Shown: piece by piece, positions 55,734 through 64,000 of the stretch
How positions within the stretch are numbered: the first letter of the stretch is position 1
Layout of the letters: every line of letters starts with the position of its first letter
NCBI RefSeq assembly: GCF_001644035.1
Contig: NZ_LUUG01000052.1
Coordinates: 1-64,000, forward strand
DNA length: 64,000 bases
Direction: 5' to 3'
Source: Methylomonas methanica
Lineage (GTDB): Bacteria > Pseudomonadota > Gammaproteobacteria > Methylococcales > Methylomonadaceae
Notes under the pieces: model-generated
Told to the model about the DNA's origin: nothing
Database searches by the model: none
The model's input: the letters and a program-made list of their open reading frames with translations, nothing else
Position numbers and translations under genes: made by a program

Positions 55734-56618
55734 ATGGCTAATGGCAAAACCATAGGAGTATTAGGTGCAACTAGTCATGTCGGTTTGGCGTTGTTACCTT
55801 TATTGACACAAGCGGATTTTGAAGTAGTCGCATTTTCGCGCCACATAGTTACAGATAGTGCATCCAGTGTTGTTTGGCGCCCCGTCAAATCCTTGGGGGC
55901 AGTAGGTGGGCATCAAGACATTTCTTATTGGATTTGTTTGTCACCTATTTGGAGTTTGCCGTCGTATCTCCCCGCAATTCAAGCGAGTAACGCAAAACGC
56001 ATTGTAGTCTTGTCATCGACTAGCCGCTTTACTAAACAGGATTCTTTCGATCCTTCGGACCAAATGCTTGCTCAGCGTTTTGCAAAATCAGAACTTGATT
56101 TACAGGAGTGGTCTGCCCATGCTGGCGTTGAATGTGTAATTTTGCGGCCAACATTAATTTACGGCTTGGGGCGCGATAAAAATATTTGCGAAATTGCGCG
56201 CTTGATTCGCAGATTCCGCTTTTTCCCGTTGCTAGGCAAGGCCAACGGATTGCGACAACCGGTTCATTGCTCTGATGTGGCACAGGCGTGCGTCTCCGCT
56301 TTGTTTGCCGAGAATGTGGCAAATAAGAGTTACAATCTGTCCGGTGCGGAGATATTGAGCTATAGAGACATGGTAGCACGCATATTTAATGCTATGGGTC
56401 TTAAGCAGCGTTTTATTCAAATTCCTATGTTTTTAATTCGGATTGGATTTGTTCTTCTAAAGGTCTTACCGCGCTATCGTAGTTGGTCGTTCTCAATGAT
56501 GGAACGCACAAATCGCGACTTAGTTTTCGATCATCAAGATGCAAGTCGGGATTTGGAATTTAATCCAAGACCATTTCGGCTTGGACCTGAAGACTTAGAT
56601 CCAACGTGGAACCTCTAA
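55734..56618 (+). CDS. NAD-dependent epimerase/dehydratase (extended SDR)
   Basis: The 294-residue protein has a degenerate Rossmann start GVLGATSHVGLALLPLL (about 8-24), RIVVLSSTSRF and an LRPTLIYGLGRDKN segment. The usual YxxxK catalytic pair is not clear (RFAKSELDLQEW occupies its place), so it may not be a classical sugar epimerase. NAD(P)-binding proteins of this type occur beside WbbL-like transferases in O-antigen loci. It is the last gene of the 25-kb AT-rich block. Confidence 0.72.
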   Translation: MANGKTIGVLGATSHVGLALLPLLTQADFEVVAFSRHIVTDSASSVVWRPVKSLGAVGGHQDISYWICLSPIWSLPSYLPAIQASNAKRIVVLSSTSRFTKQDSFDPSDQMLAQRFAKSELDLQEWSAHAGVECVILRPTLIYGLGRDKNICEIARLIRRFRFFPLLGKANGLRQPVHCSDVAQACVSALFAENVANKSYNLSGAEILSYRDMVARIFNAMGLKQRFIQIPMFLIRIGFVLLKVLPRYRSWSFSMMERTNRDLVFDHQDASRDLEFNPRPFRLGPEDLDPTWNL

Positions 56619-56882
56619 AAATCGAAGAATCTCTCTCCGTTTATGCCCTGCGGGTAAGGATTGAGAAGGAATGATTTTCCTTGCTTAACGGCATTGCCCA
56701 GAGAGCGAGGGGATTTTAGAGCTTCCCGTAGATTGCGGTTTGAGGGGGCATAGAAGTAGATATTCACCCATCATTAAATGTAGCTTTTGATAAATACTGT
56801 GATTTTCAAAACCTGCATTAGGCATATCCAATCGGGAGCTACATGGGGCGGGTTTTGAAGGAGATTAGTCTAGTGTTAATAG
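56619..56882. repeat. Degenerate copy of the CCCTCTCC-type repeat with a MITE end
   Basis: The CTCTCCGTTTATGCCC (about 56630-56647) and GAGGGGATTTTAGAG (about 56707) stretches are the reverse of the repeat at 29728-29780. Between them lies CTTAACGGCATTG (56684-56696), an exact 13-base match to one terminal repeat of the MITE-like element at 27876. It appears to be an old insertion remnant. From 56730 to 56882 I see nothing. Confidence 0.5.
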
Positions 56883-57238
56883 AGAACGATCTTGCTCTGG
56901 ATATGGATTTACCAGATCAGAGGGGGAATGTTCAAGTTCCGAACCAGAGTGCCCAGGCTTTTAGGGTGACTTGTCGAGCTCCGGGGGAGAACTGCCGAGC
57001 TTAGAGAGAGATCATTCAAGCTCTGAACGAGAATGATCTAGCTGAAAGAGTGGTTTGTCTAGTTCCGAGCTTGAATGATCATGCTCAAAGTGAAAATTGC
57101 CGAGCTCAGAAGGAGGGCTTCCAAGCTCGGAAAGCGAATGATTGTGCTCAGAGGTAGGTTGGCGAGGCTTTGATTGAGAATGATCAGGTCCAAAGAGCGA
57201 ACCTTGGGGTTCTGAAGTAGATCGTTGTTGCTAGTTGT
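56883..57238. repeat. 21-bp-period degenerate tandem array, about 17 units
   Basis: Units of 21 bp follow one another with one single-base slip near 56925. The consensus is close to GAGAATGATC-N-AGCTC-N-GAA. Examples are the units starting at 57008, 57029, 57092, 57113 and 57176. Since 21 is a multiple of three, one plus-strand frame reads as diverged heptapeptides of the ENDxAxx type, but three in-frame TAG codons break it. It lies directly downstream of the minus-strand gene at 57326-57802. Confidence 0.8.
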
Positions 57239-57325
57239 TTGCGTCTTGCGCTTTCAGATGACAATGCTGAGGCCGTGAGTGAAACTGCGCTACCTCAAAA
57301 CCTCAGTTGCCACATGCTAGGCTAG

Positions 57326-57802
57326 TTACGCGGGATTTGCTGCGCCATGGTTGGGTCCAGGCGATTTGCGTGCGAAGCGTTTGCCTAGGCTGTCCAGGTG
57401 TTCGGCCAAAGAGCCGTCTTTACCAGCCAGTTTTGCGGCCTGATAAACGACCAGCGTTTGTCCATAAGCATCGCTGCCGGCGGCCAGATAGGTATCTTCT
57501 ATACGTTTGATTAATTGCCTCGCGGCCAGAACAATTGGCTCCAATTGCCGAACCAGCGCTACGTCACGGCGGTATTCTTCCAAATCGAAGTTACGCGGTA
57601 AAATGCCTTCATTCTGTGTTGCCATGACTAAGCCTTGATCGACAAATGCTCGACTTCTGTCGCCCATTTTTGGCAAAGTTCGCCTATCGTCTACTGTTAA
57701 ATCGATTAGAAATGGCAATTTGGATTGAATATCGTGTAGGGAGTTTAAAACGGCTTGCTGTTGTTCCGGGAGTAGATCACCCTTGATAAGGTCGTTGGTC
57801 AT
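57326..57802 (-). CDS. Conserved hypothetical protein, all-helical
   Basis: This 158-residue protein has no function I can name. It is helical, with a LPKMGDRSRAFVDQGL segment (about 44-59), a middle charged helix and a basic Pro/Gly-rich tail (KSPGPNHGAANPA). There is no signal peptide or membrane segment. I have a general impression of similar proteins in related genomes but cannot cite a family. It is the only minus-strand gene between 24 and 64 kb and stands beside the 21-bp tandem array. This suggests that it came in independently of the glycan genes. Confidence 0.65.
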   Translation of the reverse strand: MTNDLIKGDLLPEQQQAVLNSLHDIQSKLPFLIDLTVDDRRTLPKMGDRSRAFVDQGLVMATQNEGILPRNFDLEEYRRDVALVRQLEPIVLAARQLIKRIEDTYLAAGSDAYGQTLVVYQAAKLAGKDGSLAEHLDSLGKRFARKSPGPNHGAANPA

Positions 57803-58093
57803 AAAGCCTCCATTATAGAAGGATGTGAAAAATCGCCATAAGTATTGATGCTTTGGCGGGTTTTACTTGAGCAGTTTTCAGACATGCTCAGCAATAGCGG
57901 GTTGGGTTTTTTTAAAGCTATGCCTGCTGCAAGCTTTGAGAGGTGCAGTTGGCTCATGGGTGTTATTGGAGAAAGTGTAGCCTGAGTTAAGAATATGTCA
58001 AACGGATAGGATTAGCTGACAGGGGGTTAGAGGTTTCCTTAAAAGTGTTTGGATGAGAAGGTATCTTTGGTTTTTAGAGGTAGTCATAAGAAA

Positions 58094-58381
58094 GTGAGGT
58101 TGACCGAATATGAAATCAATGCAATCAAGCAATCTGCCCACGAAATTTTTGGGGCAGGGGTACAGGTTTTTTTGTTTGGCAGTCGGGTCGACGATTTAAA
58201 AAAGGGTGGCGACATCGATTTATATATCAACGCAGATGCTAACAAGGATTTTCAGCACAAAGTTAAGTTTCTACTTGCACTGGAACAAAAAATTGGCGAA
58301 CAGAAAATCGATGTGGTTTTTGCTGAAGACCAAGCTAGGGCTGTGGAACAGCAGGCGATCAATACCGGGGTGTTGTTATGA
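58094..58381 (+). CDS. mntA: MntA-type nucleotidyltransferase antitoxin (third copy)
   Basis: The 95-residue protein carries GSRVDDLKKGGDIDLYI (GS-x9-DxD) and KIDVVFA as the third acidic site. I start it at the GTG at 58094, because the resulting MRLTEYE matches the starts of the two other copies; the frame is open upstream to 58049. It overlaps the HepT gene by 4 bp. Confidence 0.84.
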   Translation: MRLTEYEINAIKQSAHEIFGAGVQVFLFGSRVDDLKKGGDIDLYINADANKDFQHKVKFLLALEQKIGEQKIDVVFAEDQARAVEQQAINTGVLL

Positions 58382-58857
58382 TTGATTTAAGGCTTTCCAA
58401 GCTTTTTAATGAATGTGACAAGCACCTTCAACGGCTCAATCATGCCGTTACAAAAATGTCTGTATTTATGCCACTAGATGCAAGTCGATATTTACAACTT
58501 ACCGATGATGAGATTGAACACATCGATCAATTTTTGTTCCGCTTTGCAAAGTTGCAAGACGCAATAGGCGAAAAATTATTTATAGCCATGCTTGAGTTTT
58601 TAAAGGAGGAAAACCTCAGATCCAAGCCTTTCATTGATATCCTAAACAGACTTGAACAACTCGAGTTGTTGGAAGACAAAAATGTCTGGCTTGAGTTACG
58701 GAAAATAAGGAACAGCATCGCCCATCAATATGAAGATGAACCCAAACAAGCGACTGATGCTTTGAATACCATTTATCAGGCGAAAGCTACGCTTGATTCA
58801 ATTTATAGCTTACTGAAAACGCGATATATATCTTTTCAGGATCAGTCGTACGGTTGA
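58378..58857 (+). CDS. hepT: HepT-type HEPN ribonuclease toxin (third copy)
   Basis: This 159-residue helical protein has RNSIAHQY (R-x4-H-x-Y) intact near residue 114-121 and an LQDAIGEKLFIAML segment like that of the first copy. It is predicted to be an RNase neutralised by adenylylation from its partner, encoded 4 bp upstream by overlap. It stands just before the CDP-sugar genes. Confidence 0.87.
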   Translation: MIDLRLSKLFNECDKHLQRLNHAVTKMSVFMPLDASRYLQLTDDEIEHIDQFLFRFAKLQDAIGEKLFIAMLEFLKEENLRSKPFIDILNRLEQLELLEDKNVWLELRKIRNSIAHQYEDEPKQATDALNTIYQAKATLDSIYSLLKTRYISFQDQSYG

Positions 58858-59184
58858 AAAGATAGCGATTTAAAAATTACTCGGCTTTTTGTTCAGGTTG
58901 TAGCGGGGTTACCATGCCCGGTTTTTGGGCTAGCAGCTAAAACGACATTCTATTTTTATATTCAGTATTAGTTCTAATTTGTCCGATTTAAGCAAATGCC
59001 GTTATGTCCGCCTGGATACCGACGGGGCACAAGAGCGGGTATCCAGTGCCATAGATGGCAAGCTTCGACCCAGCCTCGGGCCTGGATTCGCTGTGTAGTC
59101 TAACGGCTTCGGCAAGCCCGGAATGACGAGCACCTTTGAGAATCTGACAAAGTAGTATCAGCCACACATCGTAATATTACCAAC
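58858..59184. repeat. Intergenic region with a CTGGATACC inverted repeat
   Basis: The 327-bp gap before rfbF contains CTGGATACC (59012-59020) and GGTATCCAG (59038-59046), a perfect 9-bp stem. The sequence after it (TCGGGCCTGGATTCG and CCCGGAATGACGAG) looks like the common bacterial intergenic repeat ending in GGAATGACG. No ORF or clear promoter is seen. Confidence 0.55.
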
Positions 59185-59949
59185 ATGAAAACAGTCATCC
59201 TAGCCGGCGGATTCGGCACGCGCATTAGCGAAGAGTCACACCTAAAACCTAAACCTATGATAGAAATTGGCGGCAAGCCAATTTTGTGGCATCTGATGAA
59301 GATTTATTCGCGCTATGGCATTAACGACTTCATCATCTGCCTCGGTTATAAGGGCTATGTCATCAAGGAATACTTTGCCAACTACTTTTTGCATATGTCG
59401 GATGTAACGTTCGATATGGAACATAATCGTATGGAAGTGCACGAAAAAAACGCCGAGCCTTGGCGAGTCACGCTCATCGATACCGGGCACGATACGCTGA
59501 CCGGGGGGCGGTTGCGGCGCGTGAAAGACTACATTGGCGACGAAACCTTTTGCTTTACCTATGGTGACGGTTTGGCCGATGTGAATATCGATACCCTGAT
59601 TCAATTCCATCGTTCGCAAGGCAAAGCTGCGACGCTGACGGCGATTCAACCGCCTGGTCGATATGGCGCACTCAATATTGTCGGCGATGCCGTTCTTGAT
59701 TTCCAGGAAAAGCCTGCTGGCGATGGGGCCTGGGTCAATGGTGGCTTTTTCGTGCTGGAGCCGTCGGTGTTGGACTACATACAGGGTGATCTGATTAGTT
59801 GGGAGTCGCAACCGCTGCAACGTCTCGCAGCCGAAAATCAATTAGCCGCTTATCATCATAAGGGGTTCTGGCAAGCGATGGACACCATGCGCGATAAGAA
59901 TCACCTTGAGGAATTATGGAGCCTTAATCCGCCCTGGAAGGTATGGTAA
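59185..59949 (+). CDS. rfbF: Glucose-1-phosphate cytidylyltransferase
   Basis: RfbF makes CDP-glucose from CTP and glucose-1-phosphate. The 254-residue protein has LAGGFGTRISEES (6-18), KPKPMIEIGGKPILWH (22-37), YGDGLADVN (Mg-binding Asp about 131) and NGGFFVLEP. The length and motifs match RfbF of Salmonella. It is the first step to CDP-3,6-dideoxyhexoses. The stop overlaps the rfbG start by one base. Confidence 0.97.
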   Translation: MKTVILAGGFGTRISEESHLKPKPMIEIGGKPILWHLMKIYSRYGINDFIICLGYKGYVIKEYFANYFLHMSDVTFDMEHNRMEVHEKNAEPWRVTLIDTGHDTLTGGRLRRVKDYIGDETFCFTYGDGLADVNIDTLIQFHRSQGKAATLTAIQPPGRYGALNIVGDAVLDFQEKPAGDGAWVNGGFFVLEPSVLDYIQGDLISWESQPLQRLAAENQLAAYHHKGFWQAMDTMRDKNHLEELWSLNPPWKVW

Positions 59950-61034
59950 TGAGTGCGCAGTTTTGGAAGGACAAGCGCGTCTTGCTGACGGGCCATACCG
60001 GTTTTAAAGGTAGCTGGCTATCATTGTGGTTACAGTCCAAGCAAGCGCATGTTGTCGGCTATGCGCTTGAGCCGCCGACCAATCCAAGTTTGTTCGAAGT
60101 CGCTGAAGTTGAAAAAGGCATGACCAGCATCATCGGCGATATTCGTGATTTGTCGCAGTTGCAAGCCGTGTTTGACAAGTATCAGCCGGAAATTGTGATC
60201 CATATGGCGGCGCAGCCATTGGTGCGTTACTCCTATAGCGAACCGGTCGAGACTTACTCAACCAATGTGATGGGTACGGTGAATTTGCTTGAAGCGGTGC
60301 GTCACACCGGAAGCGTCAAAGCTGTAGTCAATGTAACCAGCGACAAATGCTACGAAAATCGCGAGTGGGTTTGGGGCTATCGCGAGAACGAAGCCATGGG
60401 CGGTTACGATCCTTACAGCAACAGTAAGGGATGCGCGGAATTGGTGACGGCCGCTTACCGCAATTCCTATTTTCATCCGGATAAGTATTCCGATCATGGT
60501 GTAGCACTGGCGTCTGCCCGAGCCGGCAATGTGATTGGCGGCGGCGATTGGGCGGAAGACAGGCTAATTCCAGATATTATACGGGCGATTAGCCAAGGCC
60601 AGCCGGTTAATATCCGCAATCCTCACGCCATTCGCCCTTGGCAGCATGTATTGGAGCCGCTATCCGGCTATTTGTTACTGGCGGAAAAACTGCATGAAGC
60701 AGGACCAAACTATGCAGAGGCGTGGAATTTTGGACCAAACGAAGACGATGCCAAGCCGGTGCGATGGATAGTGGAACACTTGACTATGAACTGGGGTGAA
60801 GGTGCCAGTTGGGTGGTCGATAGCGGAGAGCACCCGCATGAGGCGCATTATTTAAAATTGGATTGTTCAAAAGCCAAGGCACGATTGGCTTGGTCTCCGC
60901 GTTGGTGTCTTCAAGATACTTTAAATGCAATCATTATATGGCAACAAGCTTACCGCCAAGGCAAGGACATGCATAATGTTGCGCTTCAGCAGATTGCTCA
61001 ATTCCAGTCTGAAGCCATTAAAGAGTCCGTGTAA
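59949..61034 (+). CDS. rfbG: CDP-glucose 4,6-dehydratase
   Basis: RfbG converts CDP-glucose to CDP-4-keto-6-deoxyglucose. The protein of 361 residues has the NAD-binding LTGHTGFKGSWLSLWL (about 13-28), MAAQPLVRYSY, VTSDKCYEN and the YxxxK pair in YDPYSNSKGCAE. I start at the ATG at 59949, since GGAAGG lies seven bases before it; the ATG at 59943 lies closer to that site. A PemIK-like antitoxin gene follows 30 bp later. Confidence 0.97.
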   Translation: MSAQFWKDKRVLLTGHTGFKGSWLSLWLQSKQAHVVGYALEPPTNPSLFEVAEVEKGMTSIIGDIRDLSQLQAVFDKYQPEIVIHMAAQPLVRYSYSEPVETYSTNVMGTVNLLEAVRHTGSVKAVVNVTSDKCYENREWVWGYRENEAMGGYDPYSNSKGCAELVTAAYRNSYFHPDKYSDHGVALASARAGNVIGGGDWAEDRLIPDIIRAISQGQPVNIRNPHAIRPWQHVLEPLSGYLLLAEKLHEAGPNYAEAWNFGPNEDDAKPVRWIVEHLTMNWGEGASWVVDSGEHPHEAHYLKLDCSKAKARLAWSPRWCLQDTLNAIIIWQQAYRQGKDMHNVALQQIAQFQSEAIKESV

Positions 61035-61064
61035 AATAGTAAAATCTAGGTTTTGGAGTTGGTT

Positions 61065-61295
61065 ATGAGGCAAGCGGTGTTAAGAGAAATTTTGTGTGTA
61101 GATGCGAATCGTCAAATACACATCGATATACCCGCCGATATGGGTGATCAGTTTGAAGTGATTGTAATGCCAGTTGGCACAAACAGTGCAATCCAGCTCA
61201 GCGAAGACGAGCAACTATTGCTTGCCAATTATTCTGCTGTCATTGAAAGCAATCCAGAAGAAGACGCGCTATGGGAAAAGTATGTTCGAAGCTAA
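61065..61295 (+). CDS. Antitoxin partner of the PemK-like toxin
   Basis: This 76-residue protein has a small N-terminal part ([20 protein letters not shown]) and an acidic C-terminal tail ([31 protein letters not shown]). This is the layout of small type II antitoxins, with a DNA-binding or dimer part and a toxin-binding tail. GGAG precedes the ATG at 61065. Its end overlaps the PemK/RfbH fusion by 14 bp. I do not recognise a named family. Confidence 0.65.
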   Translation: MRQAVLREILCVDANRQIHIDIPADMGDQFEVIVMPVGTNSAIQLSEDEQLLLANYSAVIESNPEEDALWEKYVRS

Positions 61296-62898
61296 CGCAC
61301 TTCAACCTGGAACCATCCACATTTACAAGGTGCCATTCGTCGATTCCAAGGGGTCTAAACCACGTCCCGTGTTAATCACCTCATCGCCCAACAGCAAGGG
61401 TGATGTCATGGGGATACCGGGCAGCAGTCAAGTTCAGCAATGGTCGGACGAAGATCAGTTATTGGTTAATCCCAACGAGCTACTTTCTGGTCAATTGGAC
61501 AAACCTACAGCTTTTCCGGTTAGTAAGCAGATGGTGTTTTCGCCGCGTTTTTTTTGCGGTGAAGTGGGCGTTGTAGATCCAAAGGCCTTGGATAAAGTAA
61601 TGCGTATGATTATTGGTCGCCAAGTCGAACAGTTTCAAACAGCAGTCCGTCCTACTAAAGAGTTTGTGTCGGGAATAAGTGTCATCCCACCTTCCGGTAA
61701 AGTGCTGGGTGCCAGCGAACTAAAAAACATGGTCGATGCGTCCTTGGATGGTTGGTTGACCACCGGACGCTTCAACGAAGCATTTGAAAAACGTTTTGCC
61801 GAATTCGTCGGCGTGCCGTATGCGTTGACGACCAATTCTGGTTCCTCGGCAAATTTGTTGGCGTTTACCGCATTGACCTCGCCTAAGCTAGGCGAGCGCG
61901 CCTTAAAACCGGGCGATGAGGTGATTACCGTCGCTGCGGGATTTCCGACTACTGTCAATCCGATTTTGCATGCCGGCATGGTGCCGGTGTTCGTCGATGT
62001 GGAAATCCCGACTTACAATATCGATCCGCAAAAAATTGAAGCAGCAGTGTCAGAGCGCACGCGGGCCATCATGATCGCCCATACCTTGGGAAACCCGTTT
62101 GATTTGGATGCGGTCATGGCCGTAGCCAACAAGCATAATTTATGGGTTATCGAAGACTGTTGCGATGCGCTGGGCTCCACCTACAAAGGTCAACATGTGG
62201 GACAGTTCGGCGATATTGCTACTTGCAGCTTTTACCCGGCACACCACATTACGATGGGCGAGGGCGGCATGGTGTTTACCAAGGATCGCAAACTGCGCAA
62301 GATTATCGAATCGTTCCGCGACTGGGGACGGGATTGTTATTGTGCGCCGGGTTGCGACGATACGTGCGGCATGCGTTTCGGTTGGCAACTAGGTACCTTG
62401 CCGAAGGGCTACGATCATAAATATACCTACTCACATTTGGGCTACAACCTGAAAATCAGTGACATGCAGGCTGCCTGCGCTCTGGCGCAAATGGATAGGT
62501 TGCCGGAATTTATTGCGATACGTAAGCGTAACTTCAACTATCTGAAACAGCGGCTAAAATCCTGCGAGCAGTTTTTAATCCTGCCCGAGGCGACGCCAAA
62601 CAGTGAGCCTTCCTGGTTCGGTTTCCCCATCACCTTAAGCGAATCGGCCGGGTTCGCCCGCGTCGATCTGCTGAAATATTTGGACCAGTACAAGATCGGT
62701 ACCCGCTTGTTGTTTGCCGGAAACCTAACCCGTCAGCCTTATTTTCAAGACCGTAGCTATCGTATCAGCGGCGAACTGAATAATACTGATCAGGTCATGA
62801 ATCAAACCTTGTGGATAGGTGTTTATCCGGGATTGACTGAAGAGATGTTGAGTTTTGTCGTTGAGAAATTAGAATTGTTTTTTGGTGTGAGTCAATAG
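61282..62898 (+). CDS. rfbH: PemK/MazF-like toxin fused in frame to RfbH (CDP-4-keto-6-deoxyglucose-3-dehydrase)
   Basis: The 538-residue frame begins with a MazF/PemK fold (about 8-115): [24 protein letters not shown] in parts, a [12 protein letters not shown] middle and a [15 protein letters not shown] ending. It continues from about 120 as a complete RfbH. RfbH landmarks are the [18 protein letters not shown] opening, the SANLLAF phosphate region, [13 protein letters not shown] with the His that replaces Lys in these PMP enzymes, and the 2Fe-2S cysteines in [12 protein letters not shown]. The usual 10-20 RfbH N-terminal residues are replaced by the toxin. ATG codons at M107/M109 could give free RfbH. 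No stop codon separates the parts. Confidence 0.88.
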   Translation: MFEANALQPGTIHIYKVPFVDSKGSKPRPVLITSSPNSKGDVMGIPGSSQVQQWSDEDQLLVNPNELLSGQLDKPTAFPVSKQMVFSPRFFCGEVGVVDPKALDKVMRMIIGRQVEQFQTAVRPTKEFVSGISVIPPSGKVLGASELKNMVDASLDGWLTTGRFNEAFEKRFAEFVGVPYALTTNSGSSANLLAFTALTSPKLGERALKPGDEVITVAAGFPTTVNPILHAGMVPVFVDVEIPTYNIDPQKIEAAVSERTRAIMIAHTLGNPFDLDAVMAVANKHNLWVIEDCCDALGSTYKGQHVGQFGDIATCSFYPAHHITMGEGGMVFTKDRKLRKIIESFRDWGRDCYCAPGCDDTCGMRFGWQLGTLPKGYDHKYTYSHLGYNLKISDMQAACALAQMDRLPEFIAIRKRNFNYLKQRLKSCEQFLILPEATPNSEPSWFGFPITLSESAGFARVDLLKYLDQYKIGTRLLFAGNLTRQPYFQDRSYRISGELNNTDQVMNQTLWIGVYPGLTEEMLSFVVEKLELFFGVSQ

Positions 62899-62899
62899 T

Positions 62900-63769
62900 T
62901 TGCGTGTCCTTGTCACTGGAGTGACCGGCTATTTAGGCAGTCACTTAGCTACGGAGTTACTCAAAGAAGGGCATGAGGTGATCGCCCTTAAACGAAAACT
63001 ATCCTCTTTGAACAGGATCCAAGCTATTTTACCCAGGCTGGCTTTGTACAATTTAGAGGAAACTAATCTGGCTGAGTTGTTCGCTGGTTTTGGAAAATTC
63101 GATGCAATTATTCATACCGCTACATGTTACGGCAGAAACGGGGAGAGTATTAGTCAAATAACCGAAGCCAATCTTTTGTTTCCGCTGAAGTTATTAGAAG
63201 CAGCTGTGTTTGGAAATGTTGATGTTTATATCAATACCGATACGGCATTGGATAAGCTTCTAAATCCCTACACACTTTCCAAAGGGCAATTTTCAGAATG
63301 GGGGAAATACTTCGCGCACCAAGAGAAAATTCGTTTTATCAATTTGAGACTTGAGCATTTTTATGGCGCGGGTGACGATGATTCTAAATTTACCACCCAC
63401 GTTATCAATAGTTGCTTGGCTAATGTACCGGAATTAAACCTGACACTGGGTGAGCAGCGACGCGATTTTATACACATAAATGATGTGATAACAGCCTACC
63501 TGCTTTTGCTGAATAAACGAGATGCTTTTGCAGACTGGTTTATCGAGTTTGCAGTGGGTAGTGGTGTTGCTGTCACTATCAGGCAGTTTGTCGAAACGGT
63601 ACATAACTTAACTGCATCGACAACCCGCTTAAATTTCGGTGTATTGCCCTACCGGGCAGGGGAATCAATGCTTTCTCAAGCAAATGTAAGTGCCTTGCAA
63701 GCATTAGGCTGGCATTGCGATCATGATCTCGTGCAAGGATTGCAGATGACTATTAAAGGATCAAAATAA
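62900..63769 (+). CDS. rfbS: CDP-paratose/abequose synthase-like SDR
   Basis: The 289-residue extended SDR has VTGVTGYLGSHLATELL (5-21), INTDTALDKLLNPYTLSKGQ (catalytic Thr and YxxxK, seen as NTDT and YTLSK) and RDFIHINDVI. In the CDP-3,6-dideoxyhexose pathway RfbS/RfbJ reduces C4. The rfbE-like gene downstream favours RfbS (CDP-paratose). It starts with TTG, 1 bp after rfbH. The assignment to paratose versus abequose is by context. Confidence 0.8.
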   Translation: MRVLVTGVTGYLGSHLATELLKEGHEVIALKRKLSSLNRIQAILPRLALYNLEETNLAELFAGFGKFDAIIHTATCYGRNGESISQITEANLLFPLKLLEAAVFGNVDVYINTDTALDKLLNPYTLSKGQFSEWGKYFAHQEKIRFINLRLEHFYGAGDDDSKFTTHVINSCLANVPELNLTLGEQRRDFIHINDVITAYLLLLNKRDAFADWFIEFAVGSGVAVTIRQFVETVHNLTASTTRLNFGVLPYRAGESMLSQANVSALQALGWHCDHDLVQGLQMTIKGSK

Positions 63770-64000
63770 TGAAACTGTTGATTACTGGCGGATGCGGCTT
63801 TTTGGGTAGTAATTTAGCTGCCGATGCGCTATCGAGGGGCGACGATTTGTTGGTGTTCGATAATCTCTACCGCAACGGATCACGTGCGAATTTGTCATGG
63901 TTGCAAACTCAGGGGGAATTCGTGTTTGAACATGGCGATATTCGCAATCAGAATGACATTACCCGTGTTATTCAGTCGTTCAAACCGGATGCCATATTTC
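63769..64000 (+). CDS. rfbE: CDP-paratose 2-epimerase (CDP-tyvelose epimerase), N-terminal part
   Basis: The visible 77 codons (gene continues past the window) begin MKLLITGGCGFLGSNLA and contain VFDNLYRNGSRANLSWL and the GDIRNQNDITRVI segment. This is very close to RfbE of Salmonella Typhi as I remember it. RfbE converts CDP-paratose to CDP-tyvelose with bound NAD. It overlaps the preceding gene by one base (TAATG). Its presence makes tyvelose the likely end product. Confidence 0.88.
   Translation, partial: MKLLITGGCGFLGSNLAADALSRGDDLLVFDNLYRNGSRANLSWLQTQGEFVFEHGDIRNQNDITRVIQSFKPDAIF

Noticed and set aside
61174-61281. Upstream extension of the PemK/RfbH frame
   Set aside because: It lies wholly within the antitoxin gene in another frame; the ATG at 61282 fits the usual antitoxin/toxin overlap.

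Overview
The window looks like a chromosomal segment of a free-living gammaproteobacterium. A methylotroph of the Methylomonas/Methylobacter kind is my best guess. That rests on the gene styles: a VPLPA-type PEP-CTERM protein, a REP-associated transposase relic, many toxin-antitoxin pairs and CCCTCTCC-type intergenic repeats. No methane or methanol oxidation gene is present, so the genus is not proven.

Region 1 (1-8.3 kb, mostly minus strand) combines stress and light sensing. A START-like protein, a short LOV blue-light sensor and the start of a sterol-desaturase-like gene form one unit. An RpoD-type sigma factor leads into hflK-hflC-ftsH, and ftsH ends in a clear terminator. A CarH/LitR-type MerR regulator with intact B12-binding residues is divergent from the sigma factor. 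The 91-bp interval between them holds promoter elements for both genes and a LitR-like box.

Region 2 (8.3-24 kb) is a mixed backbone: small conserved proteins, a VapBC pair, an RRM/VF530 pair, copAB copper resistance, an RlmN-like radical SAM enzyme, and a dual-specificity phosphatase next to a kinase-like protein. It continues with a decayed RAYT transposase, a PEP-CTERM protein, htpG with a sigma-32 promoter, and a TPR response regulator with a histidine kinase.

Region 3 (24-64 kb, all plus strand except one gene) is a large O-antigen or surface-glycan locus. It makes dTDP-L-rhamnose (rfbB, rfbD, rfbA, rfbC) and exports the polymer by an ABC route (wzm, wzt with a C-terminal polymer-recognition domain). 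About 25 kb of AT-richer genes follow: glycosyltransferases, methyltransferases, a radical SAM/SPASM enzyme, an aminotransferase, an asparagine-synthetase/glycosyltransferase fusion and large multidomain proteins. The right end makes a CDP-3,6-dideoxyhexose (rfbF, rfbG, rfbH, a paratose-synthase-like gene, rfbE), most likely CDP-tyvelose.

The most striking features are in region 3. Toxin-antitoxin modules sit at the joints between sugar-nucleotide genes: three MntA/HepT pairs, one VapBC and one PemIK-like pair. The PemK-like toxin is fused in frame to RfbH. A G11 tract lies inside a glycosyltransferase gene and could make it phase-variable. A 133-bp MITE-like element with a target duplication, a 21-bp-period degenerate tandem array, and an uncharacterised domain shared by two neighbouring proteins complete the list.
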